From NCBI RefSeq assembly GCF_030397665.1, contig NZ_JAPUBT010000001.1, positions 1,444,781 through 1,508,780 of the forward strand: a stretch of 64,000 bases of DNA, in the 5' to 3' direction. This document shows, piece after piece, positions 33,289 to 43,087 of this stretch. A program made the translations under genes and the position numbers. The DNA is from Janthinobacterium sp. SUN073. Lineage in GTDB: Bacteria; Pseudomonadota; Gammaproteobacteria; Burkholderiales; Burkholderiaceae_D. The notes under the pieces are model-generated. The model did not search any database, was not told the DNA's origin, and saw only the letters and a program-made list of their open reading frames with translations. The first letter of the stretch is position 1; each line of letters begins with the position of its first letter.

Positions 33289-34524
33289 TTGTTTGTACAA
33301 AACCAACTCAAGTCCTGGATCGCCAGCATCCGCAGCAAGACCGCCTTGCCGCTGCGCATCGAATTGTGGAACGGCCAGCATGTCGACCTGTCCAGCGAAG
33401 CGCCGCGCGTCACGATCCGCCTGCCGACCGTCGCCTCGGCCCGCTATTTGCTGAACCCCTCGCTGGCCAATCTGGGTTCGGCCTATGTGGAAGGCAATAT
33501 CGAAGTCAAGGGCACGGCCCAGGACATGATTTCCATCTGCAATGCCCTGGCGCGCAATACCTTGAAACCGGAAGGCAAGCTGGCCCGCATCGTGCGCAGC
33601 TTTACGCACGACAAGAGCAAGGATGCCGAAGCCATCCGCTACCACTACGACGTGTCGAACGCGTTTTATGAACAATTTCTCGACCCCGCTCTCGTGTATT
33701 CCTGTGCCTATTTCGAACATGGCGATGAAACCCTGGCGCAGGCGCAAGTCAAGAAGATCGACCATATCCTGAAGAAAATCCAGCTGCAGCCGGGCCAGAC
33801 CCTGCTCGACATCGGCTGCGGCTGGGGTGCGCTCGTCATGCGTGCCGCGCAGCAATATGGCGCCCGCTGCGTGGGCGTGACCCTGTCGGAAAACCAGTAC
33901 GCGCTGGCGCGCCAGCGCGTGGCGGCGGCCGGCCTGGCGCACTTGATCGAGATCCGCCTGCAAGACTACCGCGACGTGACGGGCCAGTTCGACCGCATCA
34001 CCAGCGTGGGCATGTTCGAGCACGTGGGTTTGAAACACTTGCCCGACTACTTTTCCATCCTCAACAAGCTGCTGGCACCGGACGGCATGGCGATGAACCA
34101 CGGCATCACCTCGACCGATCCGGAGAATGGCGAAACGCCGTATGGGGGCGGGGAATTCATCGAGAAATATGTGTTTCCGCACGGCGAGCTGGCGCACATC
34201 GGCAATGTCCTGAAAACCATGCAGCAAGGGGGGCTGGAAGTGCTGGACGTGGAAAACCTGCGGCGCCACTATGCGCGCACCTGCGCCCTGTGGACGGAAA
34301 ATTTCGAAGCCCATGCCGAGCAAATTCGTCCGCTGGCGGGCGAGCGGCGCTTCCGCATCTGGCACGTCTACCTGGCCGGCTGCGCCTATGCCTTCGAGCA
34401 AGATTTGATCAGCCTGTACCAGATCGTCTGCGTGAAGGCGGGCCGGCGCTCCGCCACCCTGCCCTGGTCGCGCAACTACATGTATGCGCAGGATGCCAGG
34501 CCGGCGCCCGTGCTCACGCCCTGA
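33289..34524 (+). CDS. Cyclopropane-fatty-acid synthase-like methyltransferase
   Basis: A 411-residue enzyme of the CfaS group. The N-terminal ~110 residues are the lipid-binding region, then AIRYHYDVSNAFYEQFLDPALVYSCAYF (diagnostic of the family), the SAM loop LLDIGCGWGALVMRAA, TLSENQYALARQRV and GMFEHVGLKHLPDYF. CFA synthases methylenate unsaturated membrane phospholipids. The usual annotation of the start is uncertain: TTG 33289 is preferred because GGAGG (33279-33283) sits five bases upstream, whereas TTG 33277 overlaps that site. It follows the hemerythrin-PdxH gene by 127 bases on the same strand and may be independently transcribed. Confidence 0.9.
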   Translation: MFVQNQLKSWIASIRSKTALPLRIELWNGQHVDLSSEAPRVTIRLPTVASARYLLNPSLANLGSAYVEGNIEVKGTAQDMISICNALARNTLKPEGKLARIVRSFTHDKSKDAEAIRYHYDVSNAFYEQFLDPALVYSCAYFEHGDETLAQAQVKKIDHILKKIQLQPGQTLLDIGCGWGALVMRAAQQYGARCVGVTLSENQYALARQRVAAAGLAHLIEIRLQDYRDVTGQFDRITSVGMFEHVGLKHLPDYFSILNKLLAPDGMAMNHGITSTDPENGETPYGGGEFIEKYVFPHGELAHIGNVLKTMQQGGLEVLDVENLRRHYARTCALWTENFEAHAEQIRPLAGERRFRIWHVYLAGCAYAFEQDLISLYQIVCVKAGRRSATLPWSRNYMYAQDARPAPVLTP

Positions 34525-34551
34525 CAGGCGCGCGCGGCACCGGGGATTGCC

Positions 34552-35085
34552 TCACTTCAGGCGTCCCGCGTACATAGCGCGGAATTTCTCCACCTTGGGC
34601 GCGACGACCAGCGCGCAATAACCCTGCAAGGGATGCTGCGCGACATAATTCTGGTGGCAATCCTCGGCCGTGTAAAAGGTGGCTGCCGGCGCCAGCTGGG
34701 TGACGATGGGCGCATCCCACACGCCGGCCATCTCGGCCAGCACCTTGCGCGCCACGCTTTCCTGCTCCGCCGACTGGTAATAGATGACGGAACGGTATTG
34801 CGTGCCGACATCGTTGCCCTGCCGGTTCAGGGTGGTGGGATCGTGCAGCGTGAAAAAGATTTCCAGCAAGTCGTGGTAAGCGATGACGGCGGGATCGAAT
34901 TCCAGGCGCACCACTTCCGCGTGGCCCGTATCGCCCGCGCACACCTGTTCATACGTGGGATCGGGCACGCTGCCGCCCGTGTAGCCGGAGGCGACGCGCG
35001 TCACGCCGCGCACCTCCCCATACACGGCAGCGAGGCACCAGAAACAGCCGCCGCCGAATACCGCCACTTCCGTCTGTTGGTTCAT
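34552..35085 (-). CDS. msrA: Peptide-methionine (S)-S-oxide reductase
   Basis: A 177-residue MsrA. The catalytic motif GGGCFWC (~10-16) carries the nucleophilic Cys, and SGYTGG, PTYEQVCAGDTGHAEVV, LLEIFFTLHDPTTLNRQGNDVGTQYRS and AEDCHQNY complete the family pattern. A C-terminal Cys (GYCALV) can act as the resolving residue. The enzyme repairs methionine S-sulfoxide in oxidised proteins. ATG 35085 is preferred because GGGAGGA lies five bases upstream. It is convergent with the CFA synthase-like gene and transcribed alone. Confidence 0.96.
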   Translation of the reverse strand: MNQQTEVAVFGGGCFWCLAAVYGEVRGVTRVASGYTGGSVPDPTYEQVCAGDTGHAEVVRLEFDPAVIAYHDLLEIFFTLHDPTTLNRQGNDVGTQYRSVIYYQSAEQESVARKVLAEMAGVWDAPIVTQLAPAATFYTAEDCHQNYVAQHPLQGYCALVVAPKVEKFRAMYAGRLK

Positions 35086-35261
35086 GATGTCCTCCCGCAA
35101 CGCCTGTGCGACGTATCATTTCACTACTGTAACGCAAAGCGCCATGGCCTGCAGTGCCGCTTGAAACGGCGCGTGGTGCACCGCACATCAGCGTACGCCG
35201 GCCACGATTGCGCTGGCACGGCCGATTTTTGGCATAATGTCAGCAAATAGACAGGTCACCC

Positions 35262-35768
35262 ATGAACACACGCTCTCCCCGCGCGCCAGCGCAAGAATTC
35301 GATACGACACATTTCCGTCAGGCATTGTCGCAGTTTGCCACCGGCGTGACGGTCATTACCACGCGCCTGGCCGACGGCAGTTTCCGCGGCTTGACGGCCA
35401 GTTCCTTCAATTCCGTTTCGCTGTCGCCGCCCCTGGTGCTGTGGAGCCTCGGTTCCGTGGCGAACAGCATGCCCATTTTCAGCGGCAACTCGCATTACGT
35501 CATCAATGTGCTGGGCGCCGAGCAGGCGGAACTGGCACAGCGCTTTGCACGCCGCACGCCGAATCCCTTCGACGACGTCGAATACGAACTGTCGCGCACG
35601 GGCCAGCCCATCCTGAAAGGCGCGTCGGCGTGGTTCGAATGCCATAACCGCAGCCGCTATCCGGAAGGCGACCACGTCATTTTCGTGGGCGAAGTGGAAC
35701 AATGCGCATTTGCCGCGCAACCACCGTTGATCTTCCACAATGGAAAGTTCAATACACCGCCAGCCTGA
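35262..35768 (+). CDS. Flavin reductase family protein
   Basis: A 168-residue protein of the flavin reductase-like (FMN-binding split barrel) family. The N-terminal FRQALSQFATGVTVITT, RGLTASSFNSVSLSPPLVLWSL and SHYVINVLGAEQAELAQRFA blocks are those of the small reductase components of two-component monooxygenases or of stand-alone FMN/FAD reductases. The partner oxygenase is not in the window, so the physiological acceptor is unknown. It is monocistronic and ends at a bidirectional terminator shared with ompW. ATG 35262 is preceded by a weak AGGTCACC. Confidence 0.88.
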   Translation: MNTRSPRAPAQEFDTTHFRQALSQFATGVTVITTRLADGSFRGLTASSFNSVSLSPPLVLWSLGSVANSMPIFSGNSHYVINVLGAEQAELAQRFARRTPNPFDDVEYELSRTGQPILKGASAWFECHNRSRYPEGDHVIFVGEVEQCAFAAQPPLIFHNGKFNTPPA

Positions 35769-35775
35769 GCGGGAC

Positions 35776-35804
35776 AAAAAAAATCCGCCGAGGCGGATTT
35801 TTTG
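35776..35804. terminator. Bidirectional terminator between flavin reductase and ompW
   Basis: AAATCCGCC/GGCGGATTT (35781-35789 with 35792-35800) with A- and T-runs on both sides gives an intrinsic terminator in either direction, serving both convergent genes. Confidence 0.9.
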
Positions 35805-35806
35805 TT

Positions 35807-36493
35807 TTACAGCGTAAAGTTGTACCCGATGCTGATACTCACGGCAACCGGGTCGAGCTTGATGTCCTGCGTCTGCCCCGTCGAGAATTTCGCCTTGGTT
35901 TTCAGGTAGGTCTTGACCACGGCCACATCGGCGAACCAGCGCTCGTTGATGGCCACGGTGCTGCCGACCACCAGGCTGCCTGTCAGCTTGTTGTCCATGC
36001 GGTAGGTGACTGGTTTTCCACCCGGATCCAGCAAGGCCGTCATCTGGCCCGAGCCTTTTTCTTTCTGGAAATAGGCATACGTCAAGCCAGCGCCCACGTA
36101 AGGACGGATCATCGCATTGGGCTGGAAGAAACGGTACTGGATGAAGGCCGTTGGCGGCAAGGCTTCGGCCGTCCCCAGCTTGCCCGTGCCCTTGATCGAA
36201 CCATCACCCATCAGGTCATGCTTGTACGGCACGCCCAGGATCATTTCAGCGGAAATATTGTCCGTGATCATGTAGGCAAAGGTCAGGATGGGCTTGGTAT
36301 CGGCCTTGACGTCGGCTTTCGTGCCCGGCAGTGCCGGTGCGGAAATGTCGCCACTGTCCACGTGCGGCGTGATCTTGTTGAGACCAACCTTGGCCATCCA
36401 GGTGCCGGCGCTTTGCGCCGAGGCGCCCGTCGCCACGGTCATCGCGGCAACCGCGGCCAGTACGCGCACGGCGGTATTCAAATGATTCTTCAT
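35807..36493 (-). CDS. OmpW family outer membrane protein
   Basis: A 228-residue protein with a clean signal peptide (VLAAVAAMTVATGASA, cleaved near residue 26). The mature part is a small eight-strand beta barrel of the OmpW family: WMAKVGLNKITPHVDSG, a MITDNISAEMILGVPYKHDL strand pair, GTAEALPPTAFIQYRF and RPYVGAGLTYAYF. OmpW barrels form hydrophobic channels and are often induced by oxidative or osmotic stress. The terminal residue is Leu rather than the more usual aromatic residue. ATG 36493 follows GGAGAC in the upstream bases; the gene is monocistronic. Confidence 0.9.
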   Translation of the reverse strand: MKNHLNTAVRVLAAVAAMTVATGASAQSAGTWMAKVGLNKITPHVDSGDISAPALPGTKADVKADTKPILTFAYMITDNISAEMILGVPYKHDLMGDGSIKGTGKLGTAEALPPTAFIQYRFFQPNAMIRPYVGAGLTYAYFQKEKGSGQMTALLDPGGKPVTYRMDNKLTGSLVVGSTVAINERWFADVAVVKTYLKTKAKFSTGQTQDIKLDPVAVSISIGYNFTL

Positions 36494-36592
36494 CTTGTCT
36501 CCTGATCATTATGTGCGGATAGCTCAGGCTATCCAGTCTTGTCACTGCCAGCGCCAGCCACGTCCCGGGGACGCAGCCGGCGCGGCCATTCC

Positions 36593-37963
36593 TTACAGCC
36601 AGCCCCGCACGACCATGTCCTTGGCCACATAACGGGCCAGCAACAGGTTGTTGAACGGCGAAGGATGCACATCGTCGGCATAGGAGTAATGGCTGACGTC
36701 GCCGGCGATCAGGTTGCTGCCGTTGCACACCAGCGAGCTGCCCAGCGGATTCTTGGCAGCGGTCAGGTCGCATGCCGGTTCCTTGACGTTGGTCAGGCCA
36801 TACGGACCAGGGTTGCTGGCCTGGTCGTGGCTGACGGCAAACACGTCGACCAGCAAGACCTTGTCATTCGCGGCCAGGCCGGTGCTGATCTGGGTATTGA
36901 AGGCGCTTACCATGGCATTGATCAAGGCCTTGGTATTGGCATCCTTGTTCAGGCCCGATGGCGTATTGGCCACGTCCGGCAGGTTGTTGACGACCACATG
37001 GGTCGCGCCCTTGGCGATGATCTGGTCTTTCACCAGCGCTACCAGTTCGGTGCCGGCCGTGCCCATCGCGGTCACCAGTGCCGGACCGTTGGCGGCGGCG
37101 TAGTCGGCGCCGGCCTTGGCGCCAGCGGCGGTGGCGGCGGTTTGTGCCGTGGCAACCATCGGGCCATACACGGCGGCCGAAGCGACCGCCGAATTGCCAG
37201 GCTGCACAGCAGCGGTGCCAACCGCAGCTTGCACGATCGTGGTGGTGGTGGCGCCTGGCGCCGCGCTTGCCGTGCGTACGGCAGCGGTAATGGCGGCACC
37301 GGCGGTGGCAGGATTGGTGGCGCCGGCGGCCAGCAGCGGAATCAGGGTGCTGGCAAACGTGGCGCTGCCGGCGGCGGTGCCGGCGGCCGTCGCTGCCGCT
37401 TGCAAGGAGCCCAGCTGGAACAGCAAGTCATTGCCGCCCGCCATCACGAACACTACTTCGGTGCCGCTGAACTTGCCGCCCGATGCCGCCAGGTGGTTGG
37501 CGATCTGGGTGGTCACCGGCACGGTCAGGGCGCCCAGCGCGCTGCCCGTCAATTTGTTGTTCGGGCCGACCGGGTTGGTCACGCGCGAGCCGCCCATGGC
37601 GTAACCGAAGCAGCCGGCCTTCTTGACCGATGGTACCGAAAAGCCCTGGGCCGCATTGCCGTCCAGGCCGGTTTGCGCGGCGCATGGTGCTGGCAGGCCG
37701 AATTGCGCGGCCAGGTGCTCGGTCCAGTTCTTGCCGGTCAGCTCGGGATTGATGGCGGTATTGTCGCCATTGATGGTGAATTTGCCGCCTTTCAGGGCAA
37801 GGACCGTGCCGACCGCATACGAACCGACATCGGACAGGCTGTCGCCGAACGACACCTGCGCCGTGTATTTGACTTTCAAGGTTTGATCACCGCCACTGGC
37901 GCCGCCGCAACCTGCCAGGACAGCCGCAGCCAGCACGGCCAGCGCGAATTTTGTTTGATGCAT
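36593..37963 (-). CDS. GDSL-type lipoprotein esterase with Ala-rich insert
   Basis: A 456-residue protein with a lipoprotein signal peptide (AVLAAAVLAGCGG, lipobox Cys at ~residue 19). The family motifs follow: GDSLSDVGSYAVG near residue 40, VMAGGNDLLFQL (~165) and, near the C-terminus, ADDVHPSPFNNLLLARYV, which holds the catalytic Asp and His. Between the GGND block and the C-terminal part lies an insert rich in Ala, Thr and Gly (~175-290) with no recognised motif. It belongs with the SGNH lipolytic enzymes, some of which are autotransporter esterases, but the barrel is absent here. Location would be the outer membrane. Confidence 0.88.
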   Translation of the reverse strand: MHQTKFALAVLAAAVLAGCGGASGGDQTLKVKYTAQVSFGDSLSDVGSYAVGTVLALKGGKFTINGDNTAINPELTGKNWTEHLAAQFGLPAPCAAQTGLDGNAAQGFSVPSVKKAGCFGYAMGGSRVTNPVGPNNKLTGSALGALTVPVTTQIANHLAASGGKFSGTEVVFVMAGGNDLLFQLGSLQAAATAAGTAAGSATFASTLIPLLAAGATNPATAGAAITAAVRTASAAPGATTTTIVQAAVGTAAVQPGNSAVASAAVYGPMVATAQTAATAAGAKAGADYAAANGPALVTAMGTAGTELVALVKDQIIAKGATHVVVNNLPDVANTPSGLNKDANTKALINAMVSAFNTQISTGLAANDKVLLVDVFAVSHDQASNPGPYGLTNVKEPACDLTAAKNPLGSSLVCNGSNLIAGDVSHYSYADDVHPSPFNNLLLARYVAKDMVVRGWL

Positions 37964-38180
37964 TTTGTCTCCTCGGTCTTTTTTCTGGTTTCTAAACGAA
38001 CGGGCGTGCTATTCGCTACCCAACTAATATGCCATCGTTCCTCGGGCTTGTATAGAAAATATGTTTTAAAAATCAACGAAATAACAACACCGCCAGCGCC
38101 CTGTCATGACCGGGCGATCAGCTGAATTATGGAGGATATAAGATGTTTCGTGGCAAGCATCGCTATTGCGCTGCATCAAG

Positions 38181-38204
38181 AAAAAGCCCCTTGCGGGGCT
38201 TTTC
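38181..38204 (-). terminator. Terminator downstream of tsaC
   Basis: AAAAGCCCC/GGGGCTTTT (38182-38190 with 38195-38203), a perfect stem with the four-base loop TTGC and A/T runs on both sides. It closes the tsaC-purK-purE-purC transcript. Confidence 0.85.
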
Positions 38205-38205
38205 A

Positions 38206-39225
38206 TTATGCGGATAGAAACTGCTGCAAGATACCACTTGAGCCGAACGCGGCGCGCCGCAAACGGTCATTCACGCCCAGCCACGCGGGGCCGGTGGGCG
38301 GTGCTTCGACGAGTATCAGCTCGGCGCCGACCTGGTCCATCGTGCGCAGCGAGGCATACAGCGCATGTGCGTAATTTTCCGGGGTCGCTGCCAGGCGCAC
38401 GCTGGCGCTGGCCGGCGGCAAGTCCGAGTAATGGATCAGGGCCACGCGGCGCCCGTCATTGAGCAAGCGGTTCAAGGTGGCGCGCACGTCGTCGCTGTGC
38501 TGCATCGCAACAGGCGTATGCGGTGCGTAATGCGATTCCAGCGTGCCCGAGGCGCGCGGCGCGGCCGCGTCCGCCATGGCCGGTGCGCGGCCGATGACGG
38601 CGGCGATCTGCTCGCTGCTGATATGGCCGGGACGCAAGAGTACGGGACCGTGCGTGGCCAGGCGCGACAGGTCGACGATGGTCGACTCGATACCGACCTC
38701 GCTCTGGCCGCCATCGAGGATCTGGCCCAGCAAGCCGCTGTCCAGTTCCGCCGCGAATTCATCGCGCACATGCTGCGCCGTGGTGGGGCTGACGTTGCCG
38801 AATTTGTTCGCCGACGGCGCCGCCAGGCCGCCCTTGCCGCCCTTGAAGGTGCGTAGCAATGCGATAGCCACCGGATGCGACGGGCAACGCAGGCCCACCG
38901 TGTCCTGGCCGCCGGAAACGGCGTCGGGAATATGCGCGGCGCGCTTGACGATCAGGGTCAGCGGGCCGGGCCAGAAAGCGGCCACCAGCTGCTGCGCTTC
39001 GGGCGGGATGTCATCGGACCAGTGCGCCAGGTCGGCACCGGGTGCCACGTGCACGATCACGGGATGGTCCGAGGGGCGGCCCTTGGCTTCGTAGATGCGC
39101 GCCACGGCGGCCGGATTTTCCGCATCGGCGCCCAGGCCGTACACTGTTTCTGTCGGAAATGCGACGAGGCCGCCCGCTTCCAGCACGGCGGCGGCCGCCG
39201 CCAGGTCTTGTGCGGGCACGCTCAC
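38206..39225 (-). CDS. Threonylcarbamoyl-AMP synthase (TsaC/Sua5, long form)
   Basis: A 339-residue enzyme of the YrdC/Sua5 type. Residues 1-~205 are the YrdC domain ([50 protein letters not shown]), which makes threonylcarbamoyl-AMP for t6A tRNA modification; residues ~215-339 are the Sua5-specific C-terminal domain (HYAPHTPV). It starts with GTG (39225) whose bases form GTGA with the purK stop, so it is translationally coupled to purK. Position and overlap suggest the gene is last in a purine operon, unusual for a tRNA modification gene. The assignment is firm. Confidence 0.93.
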   Translation of the reverse strand: MSVPAQDLAAAAAVLEAGGLVAFPTETVYGLGADAENPAAVARIYEAKGRPSDHPVIVHVAPGADLAHWSDDIPPEAQQLVAAFWPGPLTLIVKRAAHIPDAVSGGQDTVGLRCPSHPVAIALLRTFKGGKGGLAAPSANKFGNVSPTTAQHVRDEFAAELDSGLLGQILDGGQSEVGIESTIVDLSRLATHGPVLLRPGHISSEQIAAVIGRAPAMADAAAPRASGTLESHYAPHTPVAMQHSDDVRATLNRLLNDGRRVALIHYSDLPPASASVRLAATPENYAHALYASLRTMDQVGAELILVEAPPTGPAWLGVNDRLRRAAFGSSGILQQFLSA

Positions 39226-40418
39226 GGCGCGATTCCCAGGATCACGCAAGCATCGCGCAGGCGTTGCTGCGCCTCTGGCAAGGTGGCCGCGATGAAGGTC
39301 AGATGGCCCATCTTGCGGCCACGGCGCGGATCGTCCTTGCCATACAGATGCAGGCAGGCGCCAGGCAGCGCCAGCACCTGGTCCCAGGCCGGTTCGCAGG
39401 CAGCATCGCTGCCGTCGGCAAACCAGGCGTCGCCCAGGATGTTGAGCATCACGGCCGGCGAATGCTGGCGCACGTCGCCCAGCGGCAGGCGCGCCATGGC
39501 CCGCACCTGCTGCGCGAACTGGCTGGTGACGCAGGCATCCATCGTGTAATGGCCGCTGTTGTGCGGACGCGGCGCCATTTCGTTGACCACCAGGCTGCCA
39601 TCGGTCAGCACGAAAAATTCGATGCACAGCACGCCGACATAGCCGAGTTCGGCGACCATGGCTTGCGCCGCCCGCTGCGCCTTGGCGGCGCAGTCGTCCG
39701 ACACGTTCGGACCCGGCACGGTGGTGGTAAACAGCACGCCGTCGCGGTGCACGTTTTCGGCGATCGGGTACACGACCGACTGGCCGTCCACGCCGCGCGC
39801 CGTCAGCACCGACACTTCATACGCCAGCGGCAGCATTTTTTCCAACAGGCAAGTTACCTCGCCCATTTCCGCGAACGCGGCGCGCACCTCGTCGCGCGTG
39901 CGCACGCGGAACTGGCCCTTGCCGTCATAGCCCATGCGCACGGTTTTCAGTATGCCTGGCAGCAAGTCGTCGACTATGCCGTCGATATCGGCCTGCGTGG
40001 CGATGACCATGTGCGGCGCCGGCAGTACGCCCGATTTCGAGGCGCAGTCGACAAAGAAACGCTTTTCCGCGATGCGGTCTTGCGCCACCGACACGCCGTG
40101 GGCGTTGGGGGCAACAAACACGCGTTCGGCCAGGCGCGACAGGCTGTCGGCCGGCACGTTTTCAAATTCCGTGGTGACGGCCAGGCATTGCGCCGCCAGG
40201 GCGTCGAGCCCGGCTGCATCGTTGTAGCCGGCATTGACCAGGCGCTGCGCCACCTGCCCCGCAGGGCAGGCATCGGACGGTTCCAGTACGGCAACCTGAT
40301 AGCCCATGCTCTGGGCGGCCTGGGCAAACATGCGGCCGAGCTGGCCGCCACCCATCACGCCCAGCCACGCCGGTGGGTTGGCGGCGGGCAGCAATGGGGG
40401 AGTCGATTTACTATTCAT
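39222..40418 (-). CDS. purK: N5-carboxyaminoimidazole ribonucleotide synthase
   Basis: A 398-residue ATP-grasp enzyme. [29 protein letters not shown] opens the N-terminal domain, followed by the ATP-grasp features [25 protein letters not shown] and [14 protein letters not shown]. With PurE it converts AIR to CAIR at low CO2. It ends with TGA overlapping the GTG start of tsaC, and begins 15 bases after the purE stop, consistent with one transcript. A short Asn/Pro-rich N-terminal extension (residues 1-17) precedes the conserved start. No frameshift is present. Confidence 0.97.
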   Translation of the reverse strand: MNSKSTPPLLPAANPPAWLGVMGGGQLGRMFAQAAQSMGYQVAVLEPSDACPAGQVAQRLVNAGYNDAAGLDALAAQCLAVTTEFENVPADSLSRLAERVFVAPNAHGVSVAQDRIAEKRFFVDCASKSGVLPAPHMVIATQADIDGIVDDLLPGILKTVRMGYDGKGQFRVRTRDEVRAAFAEMGEVTCLLEKMLPLAYEVSVLTARGVDGQSVVYPIAENVHRDGVLFTTTVPGPNVSDDCAAKAQRAAQAMVAELGYVGVLCIEFFVLTDGSLVVNEMAPRPHNSGHYTMDACVTSQFAQQVRAMARLPLGDVRQHSPAVMLNILGDAWFADGSDAACEPAWDQVLALPGACLHLYGKDDPRRGRKMGHLTFIAATLPEAQQRLRDACVILGIAP

Positions 40419-40433
40419 TATTTTTCAAACACA

Positions 40434-40940
40434 TTATTCAGGCAAGACCATGGCCTTGGCGGCGGCCGTTTGCGAGGTACGGAAGGCTTCGAGCTGGTCG
40501 GCCAGGGCGTCGTCGTTGGCGGCAAGCATCGCCACCGCCGTCAGCGCCGCATTCGCCGCACCCGCTTCGCCGATGGCGAAAGTGGCCACCGGCACGCCCT
40601 TGGGCATTTGCAGGATGGACAACATGGAATCTTCGCCGCGCAAGTATTTCGACGGCACGGGCACGCCCAGCACGGGCACGATGGTCATCGCCGCCACCAT
40701 GCCAGGCAGGTGGGCCGCGCCGCCGGCGCCGGCGATGATGGCGCGCAAGCCGCGCGCGCGCGCGCTTTTCGCGTACGCATACATCTCGTCGGGCATGCGG
40801 TGCGCGGAAATGACTTGCGCTTCGTACGGCACGCCAAACTGTTTCAGGATGGCAACCGCGTTCTGCATCACTTCCCAGTCCGAGGACGACCCCATGATGA
40901 CGCCGACCAGCGGCTTGGGGTTCAACTTGTGCTCACTCAT
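40434..40940 (-). CDS. purE: N5-carboxyaminoimidazole ribonucleotide mutase
   Basis: A 168-residue class I Pur[33 protein letters not shown] (with the catalytic His) and [17 protein letters not shown] are the standard active-site blocks, and [20 protein letters not shown] follows. It moves the carboxyl group of N5-CAIR to make CAIR in purine biosynthesis. The stop of purC and the start of purE are adjacent (one base apart), so the two are cotranscribed and probably coupled. Confidence 0.97.
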   Translation of the reverse strand: MSEHKLNPKPLVGVIMGSSSDWEVMQNAVAILKQFGVPYEAQVISAHRMPDEMYAYAKSARARGLRAIIAGAGGAAHLPGMVAAMTIVPVLGVPVPSKYLRGEDSMLSILQMPKGVPVATFAIGEAGAANAALTAVAMLAANDDALADQLEAFRTSQTAAAKAMVLPE

Positions 40941-40941
40941 T

Positions 40942-41835
40942 TCAGGCCTTCAGCTTCTCGCCCGTCAGGCGTTCGATGGCTTCAAAATACTTGGCCTGGG
41001 TTTTTTCGATGACGTCGGCTGGCAGCGCGGGCGCCGGTGCGGTCTTGCCCCAGGTCAGTGTTTCCAGGTAGTCGCGCACGAATTGCTTGTCGAACGACGG
41101 TGGCGAGATGCCAGGCTGGTAGGAATCGGCAGGCCAGAAGCGCGACGAGTCGGCCGTCAGTACTTCATCCATCAGATGCATGACGCCATTGTCGTCCAGG
41201 CCGAATTCGAACTTGGTATCGGCGATGATGATGCCGCGCGTGGCGGCGTACTCGGCGGCCGTCTTGTACAGGGCGATGGCGACGTCACGCATCTTGGCTG
41301 CCAGTTCGGCGCCGATGCGCTCTTCCATTTCAGCAAAGCTGATGTTTTCGTCATGCTCGCCCAGCTCGGCCTTGGCCGCCGGGGTGAAGATCGGTTCCGG
41401 CAGCTTTTCCGCCTGTTGCAGGCCGGCTGGCAACTGGATGCCGCAGATGCTGCCTGTCTCTTGATAGTCTTTCCAGCCCGAGCCGATGATGTAGCCGCGC
41501 ACGACCGCCTCGACCATGATGGGTTTCAAGCGCTTGGCCACCACGGCGCGGCCCTGGACTTGCTCCACTTCATCGGGCGCCACAACGGATTCCGGTGCCA
41601 CGCCGGTCAGGTGATTCGGCACGATATGGCCCAGTTTCTCGAACCAGAAGTCGCTCATCTGGTTGAGGACCTTGCCCTTGCCGGGGATAGGCTCGTTCAT
41701 GACGACATCGAAGGCCGACAGGCGGTCCGTGGTGACGATCAGGATCTTGTCGTCGCCGACGGCGTAATTGTCGCGGACCTTGCCGTGGCCCAGCAATGGC
41801 AGGGAGTGGATGGAAGTCTGATAGAGGCTGTTCAT
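40942..41835 (-). CDS. purC: SAICAR synthase
   Basis: A 297-residue Pur[42 protein letters not shown] opens the ATP-binding part, with [17 protein letters not shown] and [34 protein letters not shown] in the substrate half. The enzyme joins aspartate to CAIR. It is the promoter-proximal gene of the purC-purE-purK-tsaC run. The 108-base gap upstream to fba probably holds its promoter, although read-through from fba cannot be excluded. Confidence 0.97.
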   Translation of the reverse strand: MNSLYQTSIHSLPLLGHGKVRDNYAVGDDKILIVTTDRLSAFDVVMNEPIPGKGKVLNQMSDFWFEKLGHIVPNHLTGVAPESVVAPDEVEQVQGRAVVAKRLKPIMVEAVVRGYIIGSGWKDYQETGSICGIQLPAGLQQAEKLPEPIFTPAAKAELGEHDENISFAEMEERIGAELAAKMRDVAIALYKTAAEYAATRGIIIADTKFEFGLDDNGVMHLMDEVLTADSSRFWPADSYQPGISPPSFDKQFVRDYLETLTWGKTAPAPALPADVIEKTQAKYFEAIERLTGEKLKA

Positions 41836-41943
41836 AGCGGGGGGAATAGTTGGATGAAACGAAACCGGCAGGCAGGGAAGGCGCCCGCCGGTCGAGAAAA
41901 TCGGGCACGGAGATGCGGCTTCCGGCCCGTTCCAGACAGAATT

Positions 41944-43008
41944 TTACTTCACAATTTGCGACAGCTCGCCGGCCTTGTAGCGCTCGGCCATTTTTTCCAT
42001 CGTGATGACCTTGATTTTCGACGCCTGGCCTTCGCAACCGAATGCCTGCATGCGGGCGCGCACGATTTGCTCTGCAGCAAGACGGGCTGGCTTCAGGTAG
42101 TCGCGCGGGTCGAATTTCGATGGATTTTCAAACAGGTATTTGCGGATCGCGGCCGTCATCGCCAGGCGGATATCGGTGTCGATGTTGATCTTGCGCACGC
42201 CGTGACGGATGCCTTCCTGGATTTCTTCCACTGGCACGCCATAGGTTTCCTTCATGTCGCCGCCGAATTCGCGGATGATGGCCAGCAATTCCTGCGGCAC
42301 CGACGAGGAACCGTGCATCACCAGATGGGTGTTCGGGATGCGCGCGTGGATTTCCTTGATGCGGTCGATGGCCAGGATGTCGCCCGTTGGCTTGCGCGTG
42401 AATTTATACGCACCGTGCGAGGTGCCGATGGCGATCGCCAGGGCGTCGCACTGGGTGCGCTGCACGAAGTCGGCAGCTTGCGCCACGTCCGTCAGCAGTT
42501 GCTCGCGCGTCATGGTGCCGTCGGCGCCGTGGCCGTCTTCCTTGTCGCCCTTCATGGTTTCCAGCGAACCGAGCACGCCCAGTTCCGCTTCCACCGTCAC
42601 GCCGATGGCGTGCGAGAATTTCACCACTTCACGCGACACTTCCACGTTGTATTCGTAGGAGGCGACCGACTTGCCGTCCGCTTCCAGCGAACCGTCCATC
42701 ATCACGGAAGTAAAACCCGAGCGGATGGCGGCCATGCAGACGGCCGGCGACTGGCCGTGATCCTGGTGCATGACGACGGGAATGTGCGGATACGCTTCGA
42801 CGGCGGCGTCGATCAGGTGACGCAGGAACGCTTCACCGGCGTACTTGCGCGCGCCAGCGGACGCTTGCATGATCACCGGCGAGTTCAAGGCATCGGCGGC
42901 GGCCATGATGGCTTGCACTTGCTCCAGGTTATTGACGTTGAAAGCAGGAATGCCATAACCGTTTTCGGCGGCATGGTCCAGCAGTTGACGCATGGATACG
43001 AGAGACAT
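41944..43008 (-). CDS. fba: Class II fructose-bisphosphate aldolase
   Basis: A 354-residue zinc-dependent class II aldolase. Zinc ligands lie in [11 protein letters not shown] (~80-90) and the [14 protein letters not shown] block, with [16 protein letters not shown] near the C-terminal third; the length and the KINIDTD motif fit the Calvin-type (CbbA-like) class II subgroup common in betaproteobacteria. It cleaves fructose-1,6-bisphosphate in glycolysis or works in reverse for gluconeogenesis. It lies downstream of pyk on the same strand with a 79-base spacer, the usual glycolytic order pgk-pyk-fba. Confidence 0.96.
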   Translation of the reverse strand: MSLVSMRQLLDHAAENGYGIPAFNVNNLEQVQAIMAAADALNSPVIMQASAGARKYAGEAFLRHLIDAAVEAYPHIPVVMHQDHGQSPAVCMAAIRSGFTSVMMDGSLEADGKSVASYEYNVEVSREVVKFSHAIGVTVEAELGVLGSLETMKGDKEDGHGADGTMTREQLLTDVAQAADFVQRTQCDALAIAIGTSHGAYKFTRKPTGDILAIDRIKEIHARIPNTHLVMHGSSSVPQELLAIIREFGGDMKETYGVPVEEIQEGIRHGVRKINIDTDIRLAMTAAIRKYLFENPSKFDPRDYLKPARLAAEQIVRARMQAFGCEGQASKIKVITMEKMAERYKAGELSQIVK

Positions 43009-43087
43009 GGTAATACTCCAGATAACAATAGAAACCGTTGCGGCGCTTCGCGGCTCATCGCCGCGCCAGCGCCTGAATTCTTGGACC

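Noticed and set aside
36539..38125. A 528-codon Gly/Arg-rich plus-strand frame opposite the GDSL lipoprotein.
   Set aside because: Low-complexity shadow of the Ala-rich region; no start context or homology.
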